This document shows, in pieces, positions 1 to 11,700 of a stretch of 64,000 nucleotides of DNA. Made by a program: the position numbers and the translations under genes. Below the pieces are notes generated by a model that worked only from the letters and a program-made list of their open reading frames with translations, did not search any database and was not told where the DNA came from. Position 1 is the first letter of the stretch; the number at the start of each line of letters is the position of its first letter. Origin of the DNA: Vitis vinifera (Eukaryota > Streptophyta > Magnoliopsida > Vitales > Vitaceae); contig NC_081821.1 in assembly GCF_030704535.1 (NCBI RefSeq), positions 8,571,001 to 8,635,000 on the forward strand, in the 5' to 3' direction.

Positions 1-926
1 CTTGAGGAATTGAGTGATTTAATTTTTTTATGCAGGAAGGATAGCTGATTCCTGGCTTAGAATTAAATTTTGTGGTTGTAGTATCCAAATCTATGGGGAG
101 TGTAAGGAATTCTGTTGCATTGTAGTTTTGCTCCACCCCAAGAAAATGGTTTCCTCTCGAGTCAAGGGGATTTTTTTATCTAAAAATGACAAGTTGATGA
201 TGCTTGATCAAAGTTCCTTTTTATTTATTATGTTTGAAAGTAGATGTTGAAATGGATCCTTGCCTTAAAATTAGTTTTTACATTTAAGAATCAAGTAATC
301 TTTTTCCCCCCTTTTGAAGGATAGCTTATAAGATTGATAGCCTAGCTCTGGAGGATTACTTTGGTCATTCCATGCCCATTTGGTGCCTATGTTGTTCTTT
401 TTATCCTTGCTGTTTATTTTTCCTTCCTTTCTTTTGGGAAATCGCTTTGTATCCTCTTTTTCTCTTTAATAAATTTTCATTTCCCATAAGAAAAATTTTC
501 AAACTTGGAAGCAGACATTTTAAATTTTGCCACCCTCTAAGCTTCTGGTGTGAGGATACTTCAGGTTTTTCTTCGGTCCTTTGCAAAATGAATGATGCTG
601 TTATAATGCAATGGATTAGGGTTCAAAAAAGTTTGACAGTAAACATCACTTATTATATTTGGATATGTATGCACAAAATTAACTGACATTTGTGCATGTG
701 TGCATATACAGCTCAAGTCTTTTGAAACTTTCCATTTTCATAATATTACATGCTATCACTATTTGGAATTGTAGTGGCTAGACAGTGCTTGCTCTGTGAT
801 AAGTGACCCCATATTATGTGCTCTTTATTTTAATTCTTTGTGGGTGTTTAGATCTTTTTCCTTTCTATCCATTCATTTATTTAATATTTGCTGTCATTTT
901 GTTTTCTTGTTTTTCTGCATTGCTAG
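1..926 (+). other. Intron of the ATP synthase gamma gene (partial)
   Basis: Non-coding lead-in to the first visible exon. It is T-rich, carries no peptide resembling the conserved N-terminal gamma-subunit region, and ends in a pyrimidine-rich stretch and an AG at 925-926. The 5' exons, including the transit peptide and the first long helix, must lie before the window. Confidence 0.6.
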
Positions 927-3900
927 GTGTTGATGTAAAGAAGAATGTTATTGTTACTATTTCTTCAGACAAAGGTCTATGTGGTGGAATTAATTCTACA
1001 TCAGTCAAGATTAGCAAGGCTCTTCATAAGTTTACTTCTGGTATTTCTTGTGGGAAACTGTATTTTTGGTGATTGTTTATCTCTATCGCTGGAGGTTGAA
1101 CACTTTTTACTAGGAATCTTCTGTTCATATCAGGGCCTGAGAAGGGAACAAAGTATGTTGTTTTGGGAGAAAAGGCAAAGGCTCAGCTGATGCGTGATTC
1201 AAAGAAGGACATTGAGCTATGCATAACTGAATTGCAGAAAAATCCTCTGAATTATACACAGGTCAATTTCTAGTGCTTCTTTTCTCTATTTGACATATAT
1301 AAAAAGAGAAGAAAGCTACCTTATTAAAAAAAGGAAAAAAAAGAGAAGAAAGCTACCTTTCCCCTTTTTTTTTCTTTTCTAATGAACATGGCTTTTCTTG
1401 TCCAGATTACCAACAGAAAGGGGAACTTCTTTTCTGATTCATATTGAATGTCTAGAAATATAAATACATAAATCTATTCTTGTTAACTGGAATTGTTTGA
1501 ATTTAAAGTTCGTATGTTATAAGGCCCTTTAAACTTCATTTCACATTTAATCTATTGCATTAGTTGTTAGTAGGGTTCCATGCAAAGCATAGGCACCACT
1601 TCTATGGTTTGTCTTAAGACTTTTAGGAGTGAAACTTTTTGATAAGTAAGCAAAGAGAATAAATTGAAGATTTTAAAAACTATACACCAAGGTACATAGG
1701 TCATGTACAAAGGATAACAGAAGGCATAGCCTAGAAGAAAAACACAACAAGACTACTCCCTCTCTCATCCAAATCTCATCCAATCTACAAAATCGATTAA
1801 GGGCATTGATCCTTCCACTATGTACATTCTAACCTATAATGACAAGCTTCTAATGAAAGAGCTTTTGTACATTTGAACCAGCTGCTCTGTTTTCAAACGT
1901 TCTTTGGTGCTTCCAAATTGTCCCAAAAAATGCACAAAGGGGCGACTTTGCATACTTGTGTTTTCCTCTGACAAAGGAGCGCCATGCCAACTTAGGAGAG
2001 TCTCCCTCACCGAAGAAGGAACCACCCAAATGATGCCGAGTAAGGAGAAAAACAGTTGCCATAACACCCTGACTTTGGGATAACGAAGGACGATTTGATC
2101 AATTGATCTGCCTTTGCTTTTACATAGGTAATGTCTGTTTGCCAATGACCATCCTCTTCTCTAAAGTTGATCTAAGGTTAATATTTCCCCCAACTACCAA
2201 GGCAAGCAAAAAAAAAACTTGCTTTAAACGAAACCCATGAAGTCTAAATGATCCCCTCTAGGAAGGAATTGAGACCCTTAGCTCCAAAATAGAATTTACA
2301 GATTTGACAAAAAGGACACTGTTCCTTGCATCCATCCAAGCCACCATATCCTTCTCTTCCCTCTTTATGGATTTTCCTTGCTGCCTTGAGAAAAAAGCAT
2401 CTACATTGTCTAACTCTCAAATGTTAAAATGTCTAGCGAAACAAGGATTCCAGTGTCTTCCCTTCCCTTATTCTTCTGAAACATCTGCTACCCAAGCCTC
2501 TTTTGTTGAAGCTAAGACATACAAAAAGGGAAAAGACAGACATAAGGGTTCCTCCCCATGCTTAAAGCCTCTTTTAAGTGTTAAAACACAATGCTGGACT
2601 CTTTTCTGAGATGGTTCATTCCATTAGGTTGGACAGGAAAACAAGTAATTGAATTGGAATGATGCCTGCTTTTGTCTCTCTTTTGTAACTCTAATGTGCT
2701 TATCTCAAAAGATAAATAAACAAAGGAGCAGATTAAATAAATAAAGTAGTAAATTAAAGTTTATGCATCTAGCCATCTAGAGATATTTCTAATTCGTCTT
2801 TTTGTTTTTTCTTGTTCTTTCCCTCATGCTTCAATCAAATTGTTGTATTTCAGGTTTCTGTTCTTGCTGATGAAATCTTAAAGAATGTGGAGTATGATGC
2901 TTTGAGAATTGTTTTCAACAAGTTCCGTTCAATTATCTCATTTGTACCAACAACGTCAACAGTGTTATCTCCTGAGGTAACTATATTGCATCAAATATAA
3001 AATCACACTTTATTCTTATTTAATGCTTTTTTTTAGTTTGTGAGCTCATTTGATGTATGTTGATTTAGGTTGTGGAGAGAGAGGCTGAGGCTGGGGGAAA
3101 ACTGGGTGATCTGGACTCCTACGAAATTGAAGGTGGTGAGACGAAGGGAGAAATACTTCAGAACCTAGCGGAGTTCCAGTTTTCTTGTGTAAGTCCTATC
3201 CTTAGAGGCTAGTACCTTCCCTTTCTGAATCCTTTTTTCTTTCTAGTTCCTTCTAACCAAATATAAAAAAGGAGTAATTTTTCCAAATCATGCCTGGTAG
3301 CAGCCAGTAGGCTCTAGTTTAGATTATTAGTCCATAACTAGTCATACATCTAAATGTATGGTTGGTTGATTTATCTGAATGAAATTTCAAGAACCTAGAA
3401 TTCTTCAGGCCTGTCATATCTATAATTATTTTTAAGATTCACCCTAAATTTAATTTTTCACATTTCCCTCAGGTTTTGTTCAATGCTGTATTAGAGAATG
3501 CTTGCAGTGAGCAAGGTGCGAGGATGTCTGCCATGGATAGCTCCAGCAGAAATGCTGGCGATATGCTTGATCGTCTCACGCTTACTTACAACAGGTCTCT
3601 CTCTCCCTCCCTCTCTCTCTCACACACACAACACAAACATGAACATGTTAGACGACCTTTATTAAGAATATAGGCGGCATGGCAGGGTGTTGAGATCCCC
3701 AACTTTCACCCACAAAATTTGAATTATTATTCTTTGGTGAATAGTTGTTGCATCCATCAGTTGAATATCATGGATACTTACGGCAGGCATATTTGATTTA
3801 CTTGTATTTTTTTTTAATTTGTGATTGATCTCCCCTATTCATCTGATGTTTTGTCACAGAACCCGTCAAGCTGCAATCACCACAGAACTGACTGAGATTA

Positions 3901-3929
3901 TATCTGGAGCATCAGCACTGGAGGGCTAA
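927..3929 (+). CDS. ATPC: ATP synthase subunit gamma, mitochondrial (3' six exons, 5'-partial)
   Basis: Central rotor shaft of mitochondrial F1Fo ATP synthase. Six exons are joined by GT..AG introns in continuous phase: 927-1040, 1134-1261, 2854-2976, 3069-3188, 3473-3594 and 3860-3929 (TAA). Together they give about 224 C-terminal residues. The first exon carries the family signature [12 protein letters not shown]. The last two encode the C-terminal helix ([20 protein letters not shown], then [20 protein letters not shown] plus a final Gly), which sits inside the alpha3beta3 ring. The known plant protein is about 325 residues, so roughly 100 N-terminal residues lie upstream of the window. 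The 1.6-kb intron after exon 2 contains an antisense LINE fragment. No frameshift or stop was seen, so the gene looks functional. The chloroplast gamma subunit is excluded because no regulatory Cys insert is present. Confidence 0.93.
1638..2612 (-). mobile_element. L1-type LINE 3' fragment, antisense in ATP synthase intron
   Basis: Reading the minus strand gives, with frameshifts, the C-terminal part of a plant L1 ORF2. A block reads [13 protein letters not shown], then [13 protein letters not shown], then [20 protein letters not shown] and [10 protein letters not shown], which matches the post-RT zf-RVT-like region of plant LINEs. The 3' end lies at about 1638-1700, where the minus strand shows the tail motif GTACCTTGGTGTA and then GCTTACTTATCAAAAA. 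The fragment is decayed and immobile. No target-site duplication could be fixed. Confidence 0.75.
3595..3640 (+). repeat. CT/CA microsatellite at a splice donor
   Basis: A (CT)n run passing into (CA)n starts at the very first intronic bases after exon 5 of the ATP synthase gene, so the donor GTCTCT is itself part of the repeat. Confidence 0.85.
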
Positions 3930-5154
3930 TTGCACAACATACCCCACTGCTGCTCCACCCCCAGACAGCGACGAAATAAAAAACTTTGGTGTAAGCTTTA
4001 TTCGCAGACGGTCGTGATACGTTTGAGGCAATTTTTTTTTTTGTATTTCCTCTTTCCAATTGAGCAATTCTAATAATCTCCCGGATCAACTGCTGTGCTC
4101 AGGATTTAGGAATCAGCATCTTTCCATCTGGGATTCCTTGTTCATAATCAGCTTTTTTATTTTTGTGGCTTAAATTTTACTTGGATGGTTATGGTTTCAT
4201 TCTCATAAGTTGTCCCAAGTCCTAACTGTCTTTATCACCCCCAAAGTGGCCACTAAGCGAAGTGAAGATATATGTATATATATATTTTTTAAAATTTTTT
4301 AAATAAAAAAATAAAAATATTATATTCAGATGGTGATTTTAGAAGATATTTTTAATATAAAACTATTTTAGCCAAAAAAAAATCAGTTTTTAAAAAGTTG
4401 AAAAAGCATTGTTTGGATTCTCTCAACTCTCAAGAATATTTTCAGAAATAAGTTAAATAACAGTCACCAACAGTAAGGGAAAATAGTGAAGTCTTTTTAA
4501 TTATATGAAAATGTTTTTAAAAATAAATAAATTAGAAAGCGTAATAAAAAATTGGAAAGCAACGGGTTTCTAACTATGCCCCACGCAAGCTTGAATCTTG
4601 TGCTTGTTAAAATTAATGTGGTTGGTACTTGGTATAGTGGGTAGGGCTGGTGGGATGAATCACACATCTTCAACCTACGTGTTTCCCTTTTTTTTTCTAA
4701 TAATATTCTTTTAAAAAAAAAAAACAACGTTTTAGAAAATATAACTATCTTTCATAGAAAATAAGTTTATACTTTATAAAAACATACAAAAAAAAATGAT
4801 ATATAAATAATATACGTCTTAGAGTACTTTCAAATACTCGAATGAAATGATGAAAATCGCTTCTTAGATTATCTAACGAACTTTAATTTTGACTTTATTA
4901 TTTATTTTTATTTTATTTTAGATAAAATTATTATTATTTTTTTTTAAAAAAAAATAGGATTTTAATATAAATGTAATTTAAAGATTTATATTAAAATAAT
5001 CGATTTTGAGAAGTATATAATTTTTTTAAAAACATTCGTAACTTTTTAAAAAACAGGACCAAACATGTCTCAAGACCATGTTTGGCGCTCCCATACGATG
5101 TTGATAAATTTATAAGGATTCATGCGAGCAAGGCAAGCACAGATCCAATCAATA
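3930..5154. other. 3' UTR and AT-rich intergenic spacer
   Basis: About 330 bases of likely 3' UTR of the ATP synthase gamma gene are followed by very AT-rich DNA (4260-5060) with poly-A and poly-T runs. It ends in a segment around 5080 (CATGTTTGGCGCTCCCATAC) that resembles a decayed MITE end. No gene seen. Confidence 0.5.
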
Positions 5155-5206
5155 GAAAGACACAGAAGGTCCAGATTCCAGACAACATTCAAACGCAGCG
5201 TAAACC

Positions 5207-5693
5207 GTAAGTATTAATCTTTGTCCCTCTGTTTGTTTCTCGAGAAAATGTCTGAAACGCAAACCAATTCTCAAATGTATCTGCTTCCCTGAACCTTATA
5301 CTACAACCCATCCAAGGTAAATCTTAAGATCCGAAATTTTCTTTTCTTTTTCGTCATTTTCTCAGCTACCAAAAGTGGCTACGTGTCTCTTTTTGTCCTT
5401 GTGAATTCGGTTGTAGATCTGCAACTCCTATATCTTTTCTTCTAAGCTCTTATGTGTTTCGCTTCCTTTGAAAATTCTTGTTATCCTGTTTTAAATTTAT
5501 TGCGTTGGCTCCTGGGTTTGGCAAATGGTTTCTTGTGTCTTTGTTGATTCAATCAGTAATTTTCCTTTCATGAATCATATGAATGGTTGTCACTGGTTTA
5601 TCGTGTTTAGTGCCCTTGTTGTTTTGGCGAAATGATTACATTACACTGCATTTTCTTTCTTCTGATTATTGTTTTTCAATCTGTTGAAAACAG
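5207..5693 (+). other. Probable 5'-UTR intron of phosphoserine phosphatase
   Basis: A consensus donor (CC|GTAAGT at 5207) and an acceptor (AAAACAG ending at 5693) bracket a T-rich segment just before the start codon at 5701. This would leave a short untranslated leader exon around 5150-5206. Inferred from splice signals only. Confidence 0.5.
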
Positions 5694-5700
5694 ATAAGTA

Positions 5701-8700
5701 ATGGAAGGATTGATGAGAGTGCGAACAAATCCCATTCATCTTCATTGTGGACGACATCATTCTCCTTCTCTTCCTGCATTTCCCACATTGCAGCTACATA
5801 AAAAGTTTTATAGAAATTCATTTGGGATGATGAAACATCCCAAATCGTTCAACTCAGTAGTTGCTTCTGTTCAACCGTTAGAAGCTTCTACTCGCTTTGA
5901 CAACACTTTACCATCCAAAGGTTATATTCAAGGATTCAAGGAATTTTCGTTAATTTTATTCTATTTCAATAATTGAAATATCATTTTGATTCAGAAGTTT
6001 AAATTATTTATTTATTTTTATTTTTTAAAATTCCTTTGCACATAGTGCTCTGTTCAGTTAATCGAAGGAAAATGGATTTGTTTTTGATGTTTGAAGACAA
6101 TGAACCAAGCTATCTTGTGCAAATGTTAAGTTTACAAAATGAGTTTTTAAATACTGAACTCTAAATTGGCATTCTTGAAATTTGAGATCATAGTGCTGCT
6201 GTTGATGATTGCTCATTTCAATTTCTAGAGATTCTTGAACTTTGGCAAGATGCCGATGCTGTCTGCTTCGATGTGGATAGCACAGTGTGCGTGGATGAGG
6301 GCATTGATGAACTTGCAGAATTTTGTGGGGCTGGAAAGGCTGTTGCAGAATGGACTGCAAGGTTGGATTCCCTTGCTGTTTGTTTGGAAAAAGTTTAATT
6401 GCTAGACACTCTAGAAGGTACATGTCTGATTCTTCTATGTCTGCTTTTGCTAGAGCGATGGGTGGCTCTGTTCCTTTTGAGGAGGCCTTGGCTGCCAGAC
6501 TGTCTCTCTTTAAGCCTTCCTTATCCCAAGTCCAGGACTTCCTTGAAAAGAGGCCCCCAAGGTAGGAGGACTCTCTCTGATTCTCTAGACTGTTTTTGGG
6601 CCTTTATTTTCACTTATAGTTATTTGGCAGTGGATGAACAATGAAAAATTGAATCTTATGTTATGGAACCTAGTTTAAAAATATTAATCAAAAGAGAAAA
6701 AGTAAAGCTCATTGTGAGGAAGTTTAGCAAAGAGTACTAAGGTTAGAATTCAAGAATAAGGAGAGGGACTATTGGCTTCAGGCTTTGAGAATCAATCCAA
6801 GGAGGATGGCCTATCTTTCACACTTTTACTAGGATTTCAGTGAGCAACAGCTTATGGGAAGATCCTTTCATGAGATGGATTTTCAAATTTGTTTAAGATA
6901 ACAGCAAATCAAGAGGCTGTGGTGGCTGATTATTAGTCTATATAAGTAGTTAGTGGACATTGGCCTCCTTGGTTGATTTGATGATTTCATAACTTGGAGT
7001 TGGAAATTGTGAATTCATTTTTGGCTTTTCAACTTGTGGTGGCCATAATGGTACAAAGGATAAATTACTTTGGAAGCTATTGGAGGATATTTGCTTGTCT
7101 ATCAAATCTTATTTTAGTGCTTAAGTTCAAATCCTTGAAGATGGTATAAAGGTCTTTGACTCCTTTAGAGATTGGTTCTTTTGCTTAGAAAACAAATTCG
7201 ACAATCAATTTTTTTTCCCCCTCAATCAACTTATAAGAAGAGGAAGAATTTTAGTTCCTTGTTTGCACTTTGTGTTAATTGGGTTTTTAATTACTACATC
7301 TTGAAAAGATGGAGTTTAGCCAAAAATTGATTGGATGGATTAAATGGTGCATATCTACGGTAGATTTTTTTTGTGTTAATTAATGGCACCCATTTGGGCT
7401 TCTTCCAAAGCTATAGTGATTTGAGAAAGGGGGATACCCTTTCAAGGGGGTGGGGGGTGGGTGTGGTTGCTAATGTGGATGAGTTGTCTCTTGTGCTAAA
7501 TTGTAAGGTTAGGGAGCTTTGATCTTCCTTTAAGTTTATGCTACTTTGGGATGGGTTGGAAGAAGGTTATAGTAAATGTCGACCACATGGAAAAGATAAT
7601 ATGTTTCGAAAAGGAGGAAGGTTTACTTTGATTAAAACAATCTTATCCAAATTGTCTATCTTTTTCATGTCCTTGTTTAGTATTCCTAGGATGATCAGAT
7701 TGAGGTTTAAGAAGATTTGAGGAGACTTCCTCTAAGGAGGCAGACTTAGAGAAAAAGTTGCATTTAGTGAAGTGTTCAATTTTCTACATGGATAAGAGTT
7801 AAGGGGTTTAGGCATTAGACGCCTTTCTTTGCTTAATAAGGCTCTCCTTAGAAAGTAAAGTTGGATATGCATATGTGAAGAAGAAGCACTATGGAACAAG
7901 TTGTAGATAGGAAGTATGGGGAGGAAGAAGTGGGTTGGTGTTCTTGTGAAGTAAGAGTTGGATATGAGGTTGGTTTATGGAAAGCTATTAAGAAGGGATT
8001 GAACTTTTTCAATGGTAGAGCCTCCTTTGTAGTGGATAATGAGAAGAGAGGTGAGGTTTGAAAGGATAGGTGGGGTGGGAATAGGCCTTTTTTTTTTTTT
8101 CTTTCCCTTATTGCATGTGATAGCCTTGACAAAGGAGGCCTAGGTGTTGGATTATGGAACTAGTTAGGTGCATGGATGAAAATTTTGCTATATATTGTGT
8201 AAACGATATTGGGTGAAGAAATATTGACTAGAGGAAATTTTGGGAAAAATCACCAAGAATTGGCGAAATTTCAGGGCTGTCAAATGTGGTCAACATGGCA
8301 GTTAAACTTGGTCAAAGCTCCAAAAATTTTAAGCTTTCTGTTGATAGGGGGACTCGAACACCAAACAAAAGGCTCATATTGCATCTAGGCCAACCACTGG
8401 GGCAACTTCGCCCTTTGTTAAATATGATGCACCAAATATATATATTTAAAAGTAATCATATAAACAAAATAGAAAATGAATATTTTAAAGAACAAATTAA
8501 TTATAATTATTTTATAATAAAATGAAAAAATTTCATTTAATTGATTACCAAAAATATAAAAATTATCATGATAATTTTTTTCATAGTATTTTTAATATCA
8601 TTAATATATTAATTAAATATTAAAAAAATATACATATATCATAATTTATTTTATATCATTTAATACAATTGAATTAAATGGATCATAATTTTAATATTAA

Positions 8701-11700
8701 ATATCTTTTTAAAATTAGACATATTATAATTAAATGTCACAATATTGTTGTGGAATAATATTTGATGTAATTTAATAATAAATGTACACTAATAAAATCC
8801 ATATTTTTTATCGACGCATATGATATTATTATCAAATATGATAAATTATATCATACATATATCAAATTCATGAACAAAACAACTTTAAAATGTCTATTAT
8901 ACTTCTAATTACATTTCTATAAGGTTTTTCTTACATTTTCATAAGTTTTGATCAATTTTAGGCTTACTGATATTTTTTTTCCAAAATATACGCCGATATA
9001 TCCCCAATATATTCGTAAAATTGAAGTACCAATATATCCCTAATTATCGATATTTTCATCCTTGGTTAGGTGTGGGAGGTCATTGGAATCCTTGTTTCTC
9101 CTAACATTTGAACGATTTGGAGTTAGATAATGTAGAGACATTTTTTTCAAAATTGCAAGAAAAAGTCAATGAATAGGGAAGAAGAGGATAGGGTGGCTTG
9201 GATTGATTCAAGGAATGAAATATTTTCCATCAAGCCATTTTATTTTATCTTGGAGTTTGGGAGAACGGTATCTTTCCTCATGGGCATAATTTGGAAAGTC
9301 ATGGATTTTCTTCTAGAATGGACTTTTTTGCTTGGGATATCAATAAGGGAAAGGTATGACTTTAGATCAACTTTAGAAGAAATAGTGAATGTTGGCAAAT
9401 AGATACTTTCTCTTAAAAGGAGAAGAGGAATCAATTAATCACATTTTCCTTCATTGTGTAAAATAATGGTTTTATGGTAGTTTCTCTTGTCTTTGTTCAA
9501 CATAGATTAGGTGCTACCTTCCACAGTCAAGGAGCCTCTTTTAGGCTGACATGATTCTTTTGTAGGAAGAAAGTATAAGAAGTTTTGAAGAGTCACTCCT
9601 TTGTGCATTTTTGGGATGATGCGGAAGGAAAGGAATTGAACATGGTTTAAAAATGAGGAGCAAGCTAATCAAACTCTAAAATACACATTTCTTAGTAACC
9701 TTTTAATGTGGGTTAGGTTGTATATAGAAGAAGATTTAATGTTTTTAATTGACTTGTTAACTGTTGGGATTCTTGCTAAGGGAGGGAGTCATTTTTCGTG
9801 CTCTCTCTTTTTAACCTAGCCTTTTGGAGCCCTTTGTATATACCTTTGTACCTTGGTGTGTTGTTTCTTCTGCATTGTCTATAAAATTTTTTATTTTGCT
9901 TATCAAAGAATTTTAGTTCCCTGGTGTTGTATGTGCAAATGGGAAAAGGGATCAACTAGTCACTTATTCATCCATTGTAGGGTGGTCCATGGTATATGGT
10001 TGTTGTTGTTCTCCACTTTTGGGGCTTCTTGGATGTTGCTTTTGGTGGTAAAGGATATTTTAGTAGTTGGTATGGAAGGCTTATATGTAGGAAAAAGTAT
10101 GGAGAATAGCTCAGCTGTGGTTATTTTGGTGTTAATGGAGAAACTGGAATCAAGAACTATTTGAAGGTCAGAAGAGTTTTAGAGTTACAATTGAAAATTT
10201 TATTCCTGAACTCCATTTATATGGTTGGATAATTCCTTGGGTAGTGGAAACCTTCCTTTTTAGAATTCTTTCCTATTGGCCTTAACCTAAAGTTGGTGGA
10301 GAGGATGTTTTTATCTTTCATTTTGTTTTTTGGTGAGCCTTGTATATTTCCAGAGTAGTTTGGTTGCTGTCTCTTTTAGGTGCTAGTTAATATATTACTT
10401 TTTTCGTATAAAAAAAATGTTCAAATCTAGTCTTTCTCGGAAGTCATGGATTACTCAGAATAATAGGCCATGCCCTAATTTTCTTTTGTTTAAAAGTTTC
10501 CCTGACTGCTTCTAGCGTTTTGTGTTTAGCATACTGTGGTGCTTAGACTGTTGGACTATATGATGCCTGCCAAATTATTTTTTTCATTTCAGCACCTTGT
10601 TTCAATTTGATTGGTAAGTCATATTATGGAAGATTATGTGGCCATTATTTCCATGAAAGTACCAATACCAATACCATGGGCTTTCACTAACAGCCATAAT
10701 AACTGTTAATCAAGTTCTTAGCTATTTCAGAATCTCGATGCATAGCATAATTTAATTTTTATGCTTGTTAGACAATCTGGATCCAGTAAAGTTTCTTATT
10801 GCCATCCAACTCTCATGTTTATAATTTTGTCTGAATTAGGTTGAAAATCGTACTGGGTAATTATTTCGACTGTTTGGAGCACATATATCATGGCATTTAT
10901 AACTACCATTCAATGTCTGACCGTGGCTATTGAATCTTGAGGTTGTGTTAGGGAGCTGACACTTGGTCTACCTTTTCCTATTACCGTAGGATGTATTTGT
11001 CTATTCATAAAGAGAACCTTTACCTAAGGATGGAGTTGCTAATGCCTATGCCTAAAGAGTAGTTGCCCCTATAATTGTAGTTAAAGTTAGAAGGATATAG
11101 TGCCAAAAGTAATGGTCCTTTTAGTGTATAATGCGAGTCAGGGTCTGACCCCTACTAATAAAGAGACTTGGCAACATAAAGCAAGATGTGTTATCATATG
11201 CTTCCTAGTATTTTTATACACACTAGAGAAGATCCCATGAGTATGACCATCATGTCACAACCTGCTCCAAATGACCCTCCCTAGAGCTTATATAGGGAGC
11301 AAGAAGCTTTTGGAACCTTTTTGGAGTCATCTACACTAGTGGAAGAGTGAGAAAGGTTCTAGAGAAGCCTAGAAATGTCCACACATCTCTACCACTAAGG
11401 CGGAAGACAATGGAAGAGTATGGAGCTATCTAGAGAGTTCCAGAGGTCTCTTATAAATACTTGTACATAGCCTTTGTCTAGGAGCTTCTAGAGAATTCCT
11501 GATTGGTAAGGAACCATCCAATGTTTCAGAGAGTTCCTAAGATGCCTATAAATAGGTGGGGCCTCATTTGGCAAAGGCACCAAGCAAGTGAGAGCTTCCA
11601 AGCATTGTTAGGATCCTTGTGCAATACAAGCTTCCTTAAAGTGTTGCCTTCAGTTCTTATCCTAGCTTCCAAATCATGTGCCCAACTTAGCCTAACTAGC

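Larger units (their letters stand above)
7320..9912 (+). mobile_element. L1-type LINE, decayed, with RT remnants (interrupted 8171-9064)
   Basis: Sense-oriented LINE in intron 3 of the phosphoserine phosphatase gene. Around 7380-7440 a peptide NGTHLGFFQSYSDLRKGDTL matches the RT motif usually seen as GFF.S.RGLRQGDPLSP. At 7610-7730 GRFTLIKTILSKLSIFFMSL matches the downstream RT/thumb region. After the nested element the frame resumes with GGHWNPCF, EEDRVAWIDSRNE and a 3' tail (TTGCTTATCAAAG) at about 9912. Many stops and frameshifts are present. Weak LINE-like sequence may extend left to about 6700. It is inactive. Confidence 0.75.
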
